From assembly GCF_013363975.1 (NCBI RefSeq), contig NZ_JABWGN010000001.1, positions 186,001 to 250,000 of the forward strand: a DNA stretch of 64,000 nucleotides, read 5' to 3'. The stretch is from Nonomuraea montanisoli. GTDB lineage: Bacteria; Actinomycetota; Actinomycetes; Streptosporangiales; Streptosporangiaceae. Below the pieces are notes generated by a model. It had not been told where the DNA came from. It saw only the letters and a program-made list of their open reading frames with translations, and did not search any database. The translations under genes and the position numbers were made by a program. Each line of letters starts with the position of its first letter. The first letter of the stretch is position 1. This document shows, piece by piece, positions 56,689 to 64,000 of the stretch.

Positions 56689-58344
56689 CTATTCGGACGA
56701 ACCTTGAGCAATCGGCCCGCCGAAACGATACAGCCGCAGGTCAGGAGTGTCCACGAGCAGCCGGGCCCCCTGGAGCAGGCGGTCGAAGTCGCGGCGCTCG
56801 GCCGGGGTCCCCGCGTCCACGACGACGTACCGGAACCCCGCTCCCGCAAGGCGTGGAGCGGGCGCTTCTAGTACGCGTTCTACCATTTGCGCCCGTTCGT
56901 CCTCGCTGGGTACGACCATGTCGCCGACGCGGACGGTGTCGTTGGCGACCACCTCCCGGCCCCGGCCGCCGAAGAAGCGCTGCGCCGGGTCCAGCACCGG
57001 ACGCCCGCCGTTCCAGGGGAAGCGCCGGTACGACTCGAACGGCAGGACGAGCACGTCGCCCGGCTCGGGGTCGCGGCGGATCGTCTCGCGGGCGGCCGTC
57101 CAGCCCGCCGGGTACGCCACCGCGCGCAGCGCCCCCGCCCCGCCCCACGCCATCGTGGGCAGCACGGCCAGAGGCACGGCCACCAGCACAGCAACCAGCA
57201 CGGCAACCCACCGGCCGCCTTGCGCGAGCGCCCGGGACGCCGCGGCGGCGGCCAGCCCCAGGCCGGCGGCCTCCAGCAGCGCGAGGGGCGCGACGAACTG
57301 CTGGGCGTCCCGGAACACCGCGAACCCGCCCCAGAGGTGGATCAGCCAGGTGAGCACGGCCCGGCCCGGAGCGGTCACGCCCAGGCACGCCACCCCGAAC
57401 CCGGCCACCGCCGCCGCCACCAGCCCCCACCGCCAGGGCACCTCCGTGTCCCGGAGTACGCCTGCGTCCCTGGGGACGGCGCGGCCCCGCCGGGAGAAGC
57501 CGGCGAAGGCCGCGAAGCCCGCGATCCCGGCCAGGGCGAGCAGCAGCCGCGCCGCCGCGCCGACCGGCGTACCGAACCCGGCCGGCACCGCGTACGCGTT
57601 CCAGATCCCGCCCAGCGCCAGCACGCTGCCCACCGCACCGAACGGCCCGTCCGCCCGCGCCGCGAACGCCTCCACCCCGACCCCGTCGCCCGTCACCGCG
57701 CCTGGCCGCAGCAGCGCCGGCACCAGCCACGGCAGGCTGAACGCCCCCAGCACCAGGCCCACCACGGCGACCCGGCGCACCCTCGGCCACCAGGCCGAAG
57801 GCGCACCCGGAAGGGCCGCGACAGGAAGAGCCGTCAGCGCCGTGACCGTCATGGCCGCGAACCCGCCCACCGCCGCGGGCAGCACCGCCACCGCGAGCCG
57901 CCTCACCCGCAGGGCCGGGGACGACGCCGCGGCCACCACCCACGGCAGCCCCGCGTACCCCAGCAGCAGCGCCCACTGCCCCATCAGCAGCCGCTCGGCC
58001 ACGTACGGGTTCCACACGTAGAAGGCCCCGGCCACGAGCCCCGGCCCGACCCCGTCCGACGGCACCAGCCGCGCCGCGCCCGCGCAGCCGAGCACGAAGA
58101 CCAGCAGCAGCACCGCCTTCTGCACCAGCTCACCCGGCAGCACGGCCGACAGCGCCGTGACCACCGCGTCGCTCGGCACCACCCGGGGCGCGCCGCCCGA
58201 CAGCCCGAACGTGAAACGCGAGAACTCCGGGTCCGGCACGAACACCATGTCCTGCGCCAGCACGAACCCCCACCCCAGCGCGGGCCCGAGCGCGAGGCAG
58301 CCCAGCACGAGACCGAGCAGGGCGGCGGCCGGGGTGCGGGACAT
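56689..58344 (-). CDS. Polytopic membrane protein, GT-C-like
   Basis: 551 residues with about twelve membrane segments. YVWNPYVAERLLMGQWALLL in residues 105-135 resembles the first loops of AftD-like GT-C enzymes; the C-terminal 140 residues are soluble and outside (DPEPGDVLVLPFESYRRFPW, AGFRYVVVDAG). No catalytic acid pair can be named. Faces the large + strand membrane gene across about 100 bases. A role in glycan assembly is inferred from location. Confidence 0.75.
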   Translation of the reverse strand: MSRTPAAALLGLVLGCLALGPALGWGFVLAQDMVFVPDPEFSRFTFGLSGGAPRVVPSDAVVTALSAVLPGELVQKAVLLLVFVLGCAGAARLVPSDGVGPGLVAGAFYVWNPYVAERLLMGQWALLLGYAGLPWVVAAASSPALRVRRLAVAVLPAAVGGFAAMTVTALTALPVAALPGAPSAWWPRVRRVAVVGLVLGAFSLPWLVPALLRPGAVTGDGVGVEAFAARADGPFGAVGSVLALGGIWNAYAVPAGFGTPVGAAARLLLALAGIAGFAAFAGFSRRGRAVPRDAGVLRDTEVPWRWGLVAAAVAGFGVACLGVTAPGRAVLTWLIHLWGGFAVFRDAQQFVAPLALLEAAGLGLAAAAASRALAQGGRWVAVLVAVLVAVPLAVLPTMAWGGAGALRAVAYPAGWTAARETIRRDPEPGDVLVLPFESYRRFPWNGGRPVLDPAQRFFGGRGREVVANDTVRVGDMVVPSEDERAQMVERVLEAPAPRLAGAGFRYVVVDAGTPAERRDFDRLLQGARLLVDTPDLRLYRFGGPIAQGSSE

Positions 58345-58447
58345 CCCGCTATGACATCACAACCACACAACGGGCATTCCACCTCAATCCCCGCCTGGAT
58401 ACGCTTCGCAGCGGGGAACCGGGGGGACCGCTCAGCGGGAGGACGGG

Positions 58448-60400
58448 GTGACGAGCGAGGAGGCGGCGGCGGCCCGCCCGAGGCAGGACGAGAAGACGGC
58501 GGCTCGGCCGCCGCAGGACCAGGAGACGCCGGCTCAGCCGCCGCAGGGCGAGACGGCGGCCCGTCCGCGCCGGCACGGCGACATCGTGCTGGCCGCGGCC
58601 ATCGCCATGATCGCCGTCCAGCTCGTCTGGCGGTTCGACTTCATCCGCCGGACCTACTTCCGCCAGGACGACTTCACCTTCATCGCCCGCGGCCTGGAGC
58701 ACGGCCTGACCTGGGACTACCTCATGCGGGTGGACTACGGGCACCTGATGCCGGGGCCGTTCGCCATCCACTGGGCGATGGGACGGGTCGGCGTCTACAA
58801 CGACGTGCTCGCCCACCTCGTCACGCTCGGCCTGCTCGCGGCCGCCGCGTTCGCGCTGCTGAGGCTGCTGCGGCTGCTGTTCGGCACGCGGCCGGCGATC
58901 CTCGTGCCGCTCGGGTTCTACCTCCTGACGCCGCTGCTGGTCTCGTCGCTGTCGTGGTGGGCGGTGGTCATCGAGACGCTGCCGTTCCAGATCGCGCTGG
59001 CCATGGCGCTGGGCTCGCAGGTCCGCTTTGCCCGCACCGGACGCTTCCGGCACGCGCTGGCCGTGGCCGCCTGGGCGGTGCTCGCCATGGTGTTCTTCGT
59101 CAAGGCGCCGTTCATCCTCGTGCTGGCGTTCGTGCTGACGATCGGCTGGTTCCCCGGGGCCCGCCGCCGCGCCGGCGCCTGGCTGCTCCATCTGGCCGTC
59201 GTCGCGGGCTACGCGGTGGTGTTCTTCCGGCAGCTCTTCACCTCCGTGCAGCTCACCAACGACACGGTACGGCCGGCCTTCCCGGACCCGGGCGTGGCCG
59301 CGAGCTTCGCCTGGAAGCTGCTGTCCGCCGCGCTGGTGCCGGGAGCCCTGGGCGGGCCGTGGCAGTGGTACCCGATCAGCGAGGACTACGCCATCGCCGC
59401 CGCCCCGCAGGCGCTCGCCTGGGCCGCCCTGGGCGTCGCTGTGCTCGCGGTGGGCGTGTCGCTGTGGTACCGCAGGCGGGCCTGGCTGGCGTGGCTGACG
59501 CTGCTCGGCTACTTCGTGCTGGCCGACGTGGTGCCGGTCATGATCGGGCGCATCGTGCAGCTCGGCCCCGACCTCGGCGGGCAGGAGCTGCGGTACGTCT
59601 CCTCGACCGCGATGCTGCTCGCCGTCGTGATCGGTCTCGCGTACATCCCGGTCCTCGGCGAGCGGGCCCCCTGGCGGCGCCCGGCCCCCGGGCCGCGCCG
59701 GCTGCCGTGGGTGCGCGCCGCGCTGCGGTACGCGTGGGTGCCGGTGGCCGCCGCGTTCTTCGCCGGCTCGGTCTGGACGGCCGTCGCGTACACGCGGATG
59801 CCGCTCGGCGACCACGTGAAGAGCTACGTCGCGACGGGCCGCGCCGCGCTCGCCCGCGCCCCGATCAACGCGGTCATCCTGGACGCGCACGTGCCCGCGC
59901 GGGTGGTGCTGCCGTTGTTCTTCCGCGACTACGCGCTGGTCTCCCGGGTGCTCGGCCCCGTCGCGCCCAACCCGGTGACCTGGACCCGGCGGCTCACCGG
60001 CCCCGTGGCCAACCCGCTGGCCTTCGACGACGCCGGCCGCCTGCGCCCGGTGGACATCCAGGGCATGACGATCCCCCAGCGTGGCGGCTGCACGCCGGTC
60101 TCCTCCCGGGAGAAGCGTTTCCGGCTGCCCGCGGCCGTGCCGGACGGCGAGTGGACCGTGCAGGTCGGCTACCTCAACCCCACGCCGTCCACGATCGCGG
60201 TGCGGCTCGGGGGCGGGGTGACGACGGTGCCGGCGGGCAAGGACTTCGGCTGGACGTTCGCCACGGTCAAGGGCGGCGGCGCCGACGTGGCGATCCGCAC
60301 GCTCGACGGCCGTACGGTGTGCGTGGGCGAGATCAGGCTCGGCGTGCCGCGCCCCGCGGCGAACGGCACCCCGACCCCGCTCCAGCCGGTCGGCCCCTGA
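58448..60400 (+). CDS. Polytopic membrane glycosyltransferase-like protein
   Basis: 650 residues from GTG 58448, preceded by GGGAGGACGGG. After a Pro/Gln-rich tail with repeats of ARPxQDxET type, about ten membrane segments; the first outside loop has RQDDFTFIARGLEHGLTWDY, with an acidic pair as in GT-C enzymes. A C-terminal soluble part (residues 500-650) is beta-rich. Divergent from the other GT-C-like gene and convergent with the acyl-CoA dehydrogenase. Confidence 0.78.
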   Translation: MTSEEAAAARPRQDEKTAARPPQDQETPAQPPQGETAARPRRHGDIVLAAAIAMIAVQLVWRFDFIRRTYFRQDDFTFIARGLEHGLTWDYLMRVDYGHLMPGPFAIHWAMGRVGVYNDVLAHLVTLGLLAAAAFALLRLLRLLFGTRPAILVPLGFYLLTPLLVSSLSWWAVVIETLPFQIALAMALGSQVRFARTGRFRHALAVAAWAVLAMVFFVKAPFILVLAFVLTIGWFPGARRRAGAWLLHLAVVAGYAVVFFRQLFTSVQLTNDTVRPAFPDPGVAASFAWKLLSAALVPGALGGPWQWYPISEDYAIAAAPQALAWAALGVAVLAVGVSLWYRRRAWLAWLTLLGYFVLADVVPVMIGRIVQLGPDLGGQELRYVSSTAMLLAVVIGLAYIPVLGERAPWRRPAPGPRRLPWVRAALRYAWVPVAAAFFAGSVWTAVAYTRMPLGDHVKSYVATGRAALARAPINAVILDAHVPARVVLPLFFRDYALVSRVLGPVAPNPVTWTRRLTGPVANPLAFDDAGRLRPVDIQGMTIPQRGGCTPVSSREKRFRLPAAVPDGEWTVQVGYLNPTPSTIAVRLGGGVTTVPAGKDFGWTFATVKGGGADVAIRTLDGRTVCVGEIRLGVPRPAANGTPTPLQPVGP

Positions 60401-60428
60401 GCCTCCCGGTCCGCCCCGCGGATCCCCC

Positions 60429-60462
60429 GTGGGGGGCCGGTCGATCGGTGGCCGGCCCCCAC
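60429..60462. terminator. Terminator hairpin between convergent genes
   Basis: GTGGGGGGCCGG pairs with CCGGCCCCCAC across an eleven-base loop, between the stops at 60400 and 60482. Confidence 0.7.
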
Positions 60463-60481
60463 CCCTACGCGGCCCCCGCGG

Positions 60482-62680
60482 TCAGCGGCCGGGCTCCGGG
60501 TCCCGGGGCAGGCCGAGCATGCGCTCGCCGATGATGTTGAGCTGCACCTCCGTCGTCCCGCCGTAGATGGTCATGGCGCGCGTGGCGAGCACCGCCCGGT
60601 TCCAGTAGCCGGCGTCGCCGAGCGACATGTCGGCCGCCACCACCGCCGCCCGGCCCAGCAGCGAGACCGCGGTCTCCGACACGTGCTGGGCGTGGGCGGT
60701 GGACAGCAGCTTGCGCACAGACGCGTCGGCGCCCGGCTCCGAGCCGGCGAGCTGCTTGAGCGTCACCCGCAGCGACAGCGCGTTGATCGAGTGGCCCTCG
60801 CAGATCACCTCGGCGACCTGGTGCGCCTCGACCGGGGTGAGCTCTCGCCCGAGCCGGCCGGCCAGCCCCAGCAGGTCGGGCACCGACGCCCCGGTGCCGC
60901 CCGAGCCCGAGGAGAGCGAGACGCGCTCGTTGGACAGCGTGTTGCGCGCCACCCGCCAGCCGTCGCCGACCGCGCCGACCACCAGGTCGTCGGGCACGAA
61001 GACGTCGTCGAGGAACACCTCGTTGAACAGGTTCTCGCCGGTCATCTCGGTCAGCGGCCGGACCGTCACGCCGGGGGCCTTCATGTCGACGAGGAAGTAC
61101 GTGATGCCCTCGTGCTTGGAGCCGGCCGAGGAGTTGCGGGCGATGCAGATGCCCCACTCGGCGACGTGCGCGACGGAGGTCCAGATCTTCTGGCCGTTGA
61201 GCCGCCAGCCGCCCTCGACCCGCTCGGCCTTCATCTGCAGCGAGGCCAGGTCGGAGCCGGCTCCGGGCTCGGAGAAGAGCTGGCACCAGATCATCTCGCC
61301 GCTGAGCGTCTGGGGCAGGAAGCGCTCCTGCTGCTCCGGCGTGCCGTACGAGACGATCGACGGCACCACCCACGCGCCGATGATCATGGCGGGGAGGCGT
61401 ACCCGGGCGGCCTTCAGCTCCTGCGCGATCAGCACCTGCTCCAGGGGCGAGGCCGCGCGGCCCCACGGCTTGGGCAGGTGCGGCATGACGAAGCCGCGCG
61501 CGGCCAGCGCGCGCTTCTGCTCCGCGCCCTCCAGCGCCTTGATCTCGGCGATCTCGGCGCGGATGGACTCGCGCAGCTCCTCGGCGCCCTCCGGCAGGTC
61601 GATCTCCATCTCCCGGGACACGCCGCGCAGCGCCAGGTCGGTGACCGTGGCGGCCCAGCCGGCCGACGGGCCGAGGAGCGCGCGCAGCGTCAGCGCGCGC
61701 CGGTAGTAGAGGTGGGCGTCGTGCTCGAAGGTGTAGCCGATGCCGCCGAACGTCTGGATCGCGTCCTGGGCGCACCGCACGGCCGCGTCGGGCGCCATCA
61801 CCCCGGCGATCGCGGCGGCGTACTCCAGCTCGGCGCCCTCGGCGCGGGTGGCGTCCCAGACGGTCGCGCGGGCCTGCTCCAGCGCCACCAGCATCCGCGA
61901 CAGCTTGTGCTTGATGCCCTGGAACTGGCCGATCGGGCGGCCGAACTGGACGCGTACCTTTGCGTAGTCGGAGGCGGCGCGCACGCACCACGCGGCCAGG
62001 CCCGCGGCCTCGGCGCCGAGCAGGACGGCGGCCAGGTTGCGCACGTCGAGGCCCTCGACGCCCTCCAGCACCCGCCCGGCGGGCACGCTCACCTCCGCCA
62101 GCTCCACCTTCGCCGACGACCGGGTGAGGTCCAGGGACTTCAGCGGGGTGACGGCCGCGGCGGCGGCGTCGAGCGCGATCCACACCTCGCCGCCCCCGGC
62201 GGAGACGGGCAGCACCAGCACGTCCGCGGACGCCCCGCCCAGCACCGGCTCGACGGAGCCCGAGACCACCAGCGACCCGTCGTCGGCGAGCGTCCCCGTC
62301 AGCCTGTCGGCGTCGCCGAACGCCGCGCCGGTCAGCGCCACGGCGCCCGTGAGCGTGCCGTCGGCGAGGCCCTGGAGGAGGTCATGGCGCTTGGAGGCGT
62401 GCACCACCGCGCTCGCGAGCACGGTCGGCACGTACGGGCCCGGCGCCAGCCGCTCGGCCAGCGCCTCGACGGCCACCGCGGCCTCCAGCAGCCCGTAGCC
62501 GGAGCCGCCGGCCTCCTCGGGCAGGTGCAGCCCCAGCAGTCCCTGCTCGGCGAGCCCCGACCAGAACGAGGGCCGCTCGTCCGTCGGGGTCCGCGGCGGC
62601 TCGGCGGGGATGTTCCGCTCGGCCCAGCCGCTCACCGACTCGCGGAGCGCCTCGTGCTCCTCGTTCAACCCGATCGCCAT
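60482..62680 (-). CDS. Fused two-domain acyl-CoA dehydrogenase (FadE34/ChsE3-like)
   Basis: 732 residues holding two acyl-CoA dehydrogenase halves. The first (1-370) has LHLPEEAGGSGYGLLEAAVA, RVQFGRPIGQFQGIKHKLSR and TFGGIGYTFEHDAHLYYRRA; the second (375-732) has IWCQLFSEPGAGSDLASLQM, GQKIWTSVAHVAEWGICIAR and IYGGTTEVQLNIIGERML. The second half keeps the FAD motif; the first is likely degenerate. Single-chain fusion is known for FadE34 of the C5/C3 side-chain steps of cholesterol degradation. Upstream AGAACCATATTCTA near 62714 is a weak KstR-like box. Confidence 0.88.
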   Translation of the reverse strand: MAIGLNEEHEALRESVSGWAERNIPAEPPRTPTDERPSFWSGLAEQGLLGLHLPEEAGGSGYGLLEAAVAVEALAERLAPGPYVPTVLASAVVHASKRHDLLQGLADGTLTGAVALTGAAFGDADRLTGTLADDGSLVVSGSVEPVLGGASADVLVLPVSAGGGEVWIALDAAAAAVTPLKSLDLTRSSAKVELAEVSVPAGRVLEGVEGLDVRNLAAVLLGAEAAGLAAWCVRAASDYAKVRVQFGRPIGQFQGIKHKLSRMLVALEQARATVWDATRAEGAELEYAAAIAGVMAPDAAVRCAQDAIQTFGGIGYTFEHDAHLYYRRALTLRALLGPSAGWAATVTDLALRGVSREMEIDLPEGAEELRESIRAEIAEIKALEGAEQKRALAARGFVMPHLPKPWGRAASPLEQVLIAQELKAARVRLPAMIIGAWVVPSIVSYGTPEQQERFLPQTLSGEMIWCQLFSEPGAGSDLASLQMKAERVEGGWRLNGQKIWTSVAHVAEWGICIARNSSAGSKHEGITYFLVDMKAPGVTVRPLTEMTGENLFNEVFLDDVFVPDDLVVGAVGDGWRVARNTLSNERVSLSSGSGGTGASVPDLLGLAGRLGRELTPVEAHQVAEVICEGHSINALSLRVTLKQLAGSEPGADASVRKLLSTAHAQHVSETAVSLLGRAAVVAADMSLGDAGYWNRAVLATRAMTIYGGTTEVQLNIIGERMLGLPRDPEPGR

Positions 62681-62783
62681 AGCTCATCCTCCAGCCGCGG
62701 TCCCGGTCATGCCAGAACCATATTCTAGAGGATGCTTCTGGGGCTAAGGGAAGACGTTCACCAGGCGACGGCGGCCGGCATGA

Positions 62784-62815
62784 GACGCCGGTGCGCGGGC
62801 CCGCGCACCGGCGTC
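62784..62815. terminator. Perfect 16-bp-arm palindrome after the proline-rich gene
   Basis: GACGCCGGTGCGCGGG followed directly by its reverse complement. On the minus strand it follows the stop at 62847; with no loop or T-run it could also be a protein-binding site, but position fits a terminator. Confidence 0.6.
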
Positions 62816-62846
62816 GCCGAGCAGTTGGATCTCCTGACCTCACCCT

Positions 62847-64000
62847 CTAGGCGGGGGCGATCCGCTCGGCCAGGGTGTTCAGGTCGCGCCAGCGGGACTT
62901 GCCGCTCTCCGGGATCGAGGCGAACAGCATCGCGGGCTTCGCCCGGCCCGCGTTCACGACCGAGACGAGGCCCTGGGCCACCCGCCGCCCGTCATCCGTC
63001 TCGTACGCCACCTCGAAGGCGAGCGTCCAGCCCTTGCCGAGGGCGGCCCGCTCGGAGCCCGTCCAGGTCAGGGTGGCGCCGGGCGGGTACTGGGCGGCGA
63101 GCGCCCACTTCGCGGCGCGCGCGGCGAGCTTGCGGTAGTCCGACTCCTTCGCCGGCGGGGTCGCGGGCGCGGCGCCCGGCAGCGGCGCCGAGCCGATCAG
63201 CGCGCCCGGCGTGCCCGGCGCGGCGGCCTTTCCGGCGCGCTGCGCCACCGTGAACGGCGCGACCATGGCCGTCTTCCACGGCGAGCCGAGGCGCGGGTAG
63301 GACAGGCCCGCCTTCTGGTCGTCCACCAGGCCGATCACGACCGAGGCCGTGCCGGGCAGCACGGCGTACTCCTTGGCGGCGGGCACGGACGGCAGCGCCG
63401 CCGCGACCTGCGACCGCGCCGCCGAGGCGGTGGCCGACGGGGCGGCGGCCGTCGGCTCGGCGGCGGCGGGCGGCGGCGGGATCGAGCCGCCCTGCGGCTG
63501 CTGGTCCTTGGGCACGTCGCCGGAGAAGAGGATGAAGATGAGGAGCACGGCGGCCACGGTGGCGATGATCGCGCCGAGGAGGTAGACGACCCGGATGGGG
63601 ATGTCACCGATGCGGCTGACCAGGCCGGACTTGGGCGGCACCGGGGGAAGGGTCGGCGGCATGGGGTACTGCTGCGGCGAGGATCCCGGCCCCGAGCCCA
63701 TCCGGGTCGCCGCGCCCGCCCACGTCCCGGCCCCCGACGGACCGCCCTGCGGGCCGGAGCGCGGCTGCGGGGTGTAGGGGGGAGCGCCCTGGGGTCCCGA
63801 ACGGGGCTGCGGACCGTACGGCGAAGCGCCCTGGGGCCCCGAACGCGGCTGCGCGCCATAGGACGGACCACCCTGGGGTCCGGAGCGCGGCTGCGGACCG
63901 TACGAGGAACCAGCCTGAGGACCGGAACGAGGCTGCGGACCGTACGAGGAACCAGCCTGAGGACCGGAACGAGGCTGCGGACCGTATGGCGAGGCGGGCT
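62847..64000 (-). CDS. Proline/glutamine-rich repeat membrane protein (N-terminus beyond window)
   Basis: The visible 384 residues begin in a repeat (YGPQPRSGPQAGSS and variants), pass through GAGTWAGAATRMGSG and a Pro-rich stretch, then one membrane helix VVYLLGAIIATVAAVLLIFILF, and an outside domain with LPGTASVVIGLVDDQKAGLS, WKTAMVAPFTVAQRAG and YRKLAARAAKWALAAQYPPG. A start at 63701 is possible, but the open frame continues off the window. Such proteins are common in Streptosporangiaceae; function unknown. Confidence 0.75.
   Translation of the reverse strand, partial: PASPYGPQPRSGPQAGSSYGPQPRSGPQAGSSYGPQPRSGPQGGPSYGAQPRSGPQGASPYGPQPRSGPQGAPPYTPQPRSGPQGGPSGAGTWAGAATRMGSGPGSSPQQYPMPPTLPPVPPKSGLVSRIGDIPIRVVYLLGAIIATVAAVLLIFILFSGDVPKDQQPQGGSIPPPPAAAEPTAAAPSATASAARSQVAAALPSVPAAKEYAVLPGTASVVIGLVDDQKAGLSYPRLGSPWKTAMVAPFTVAQRAGKAAAPGTPGALIGSAPLPGAAPATPPAKESDYRKLAARAAKWALAAQYPPGATLTWTGSERAALGKGWTLAFEVAYETDDGRRVAQGLVSVVNAGRAKPAMLFASIPESGKSRWRDLNTLAERIAPA
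63765..64000. repeat. 42-bp tandem array coding YGPQPRSGPQ-type repeats
   Basis: Units begin at 63765, 63807, 63849, 63891, 63933 and 63975 (cut by the window). The 63891 and 63933 units are identical; earlier ones diverge. They encode 14-residue repeats on the minus strand. Confidence 0.93.

Noticed and set aside
62714..62727. KstR box before the FadE34-like gene
   Set aside because: Only one half (AGAAC) matches well; the other half is ATTCT, so it is not listed as a feature.
1..64000. tRNA or rRNA genes
   Set aside because: No stretch with cloverleaf arms or rRNA-like sequence was recognised by eye; a covariance search would be decisive.

Overview
The window is very GC-rich actinobacterial chromosome (frequent GTG starts, G/C at third codon positions, TetR/LysR/HxlR regulators, many two-component and alpha/beta-hydrolase genes). 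The mix of a mycobacterial-type arabinofuranosyltransferase (AftD family), a DUF2613 mini-protein, sterol side-chain catabolism genes and SEL1/ankyrin proteins suggests a filamentous actinomycete, most likely of the Streptosporangiaceae (Nonomuraea-like). That placement is inference; there is no rRNA gene in the window.

Layout. 1-5.6 kb: a sensor kinase whose reading frame runs without a stop into a DUF4153/DUF4173-type membrane module (cut by the left edge), its OmpR-type regulator, a pseudokinase, and SURF1 plus DUF3817 membrane genes. 5.6-6.8 kb: a TnpB-only IS element with a shortened N-terminus, abutting the stop codon of a gamma-glutamyltransferase. 8.6-21 kb: a NarL-type two-component pair, methyltransferases, a TetR-controlled membrane pair, a TauE-like transporter fused to a cupredoxin-like domain, a hydrolase/HxlR divergent pair, a SEL1 protein, and an alanine dehydrogenase/omega-transaminase operon. 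21-27.8 kb: accessory-looking stretch with two copies of a 99-bp dispersed repeat, three small translationally coupled ORFs of unknown function, a TetR/carboxylesterase pair with a long palindromic operator, and a PIN-domain toxin-antitoxin pair. 27.8-37.7 kb: FAD monooxygenase, regulators, ankyrin protein, a phosphotransferase-like gene broken by an 11-bp duplication, DinB, hydrolase, cysteine-dioxygenase-like/LysR pair and LysE exporter.

37.7-47.1 kb is a sterol/steroid side-chain type catabolic cluster: a FadD19-like acyl-CoA synthetase, two thiolase/lipid-transfer proteins, a DUF35 protein, a second acyl-CoA synthetase, an EchA19-like hydratase and a nitronate-monooxygenase-like flavoprotein. 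Its promoter regions carry sequences fitting the published KstR (TnnAACnnGTTnnA) and KstR2 (AnCAAGnnCTTGnT) operators. A fused two-domain FadE34-like acyl-CoA dehydrogenase sits at 60.5-62.7 kb. A second TA module (Phd/PIN) lies inside the cluster.

47.2-60.4 kb is an envelope glycan region: DUF3068 protein, methyltransferase, membrane acyltransferase, then an opposing operon of DUF2613 mini-protein, GT2, GT4 and AftD, followed by two further large polytopic proteins that look like GT-C enzymes. The right edge cuts a proline-rich repeat membrane protein.

A recurring oddity is short tandem arrays with periods divisible by three (9, 18, 24, 30, 42 bp) at many loci, most strikingly eight 24-bp units inside one thiolase and two arrays that overlap gene stop codons.
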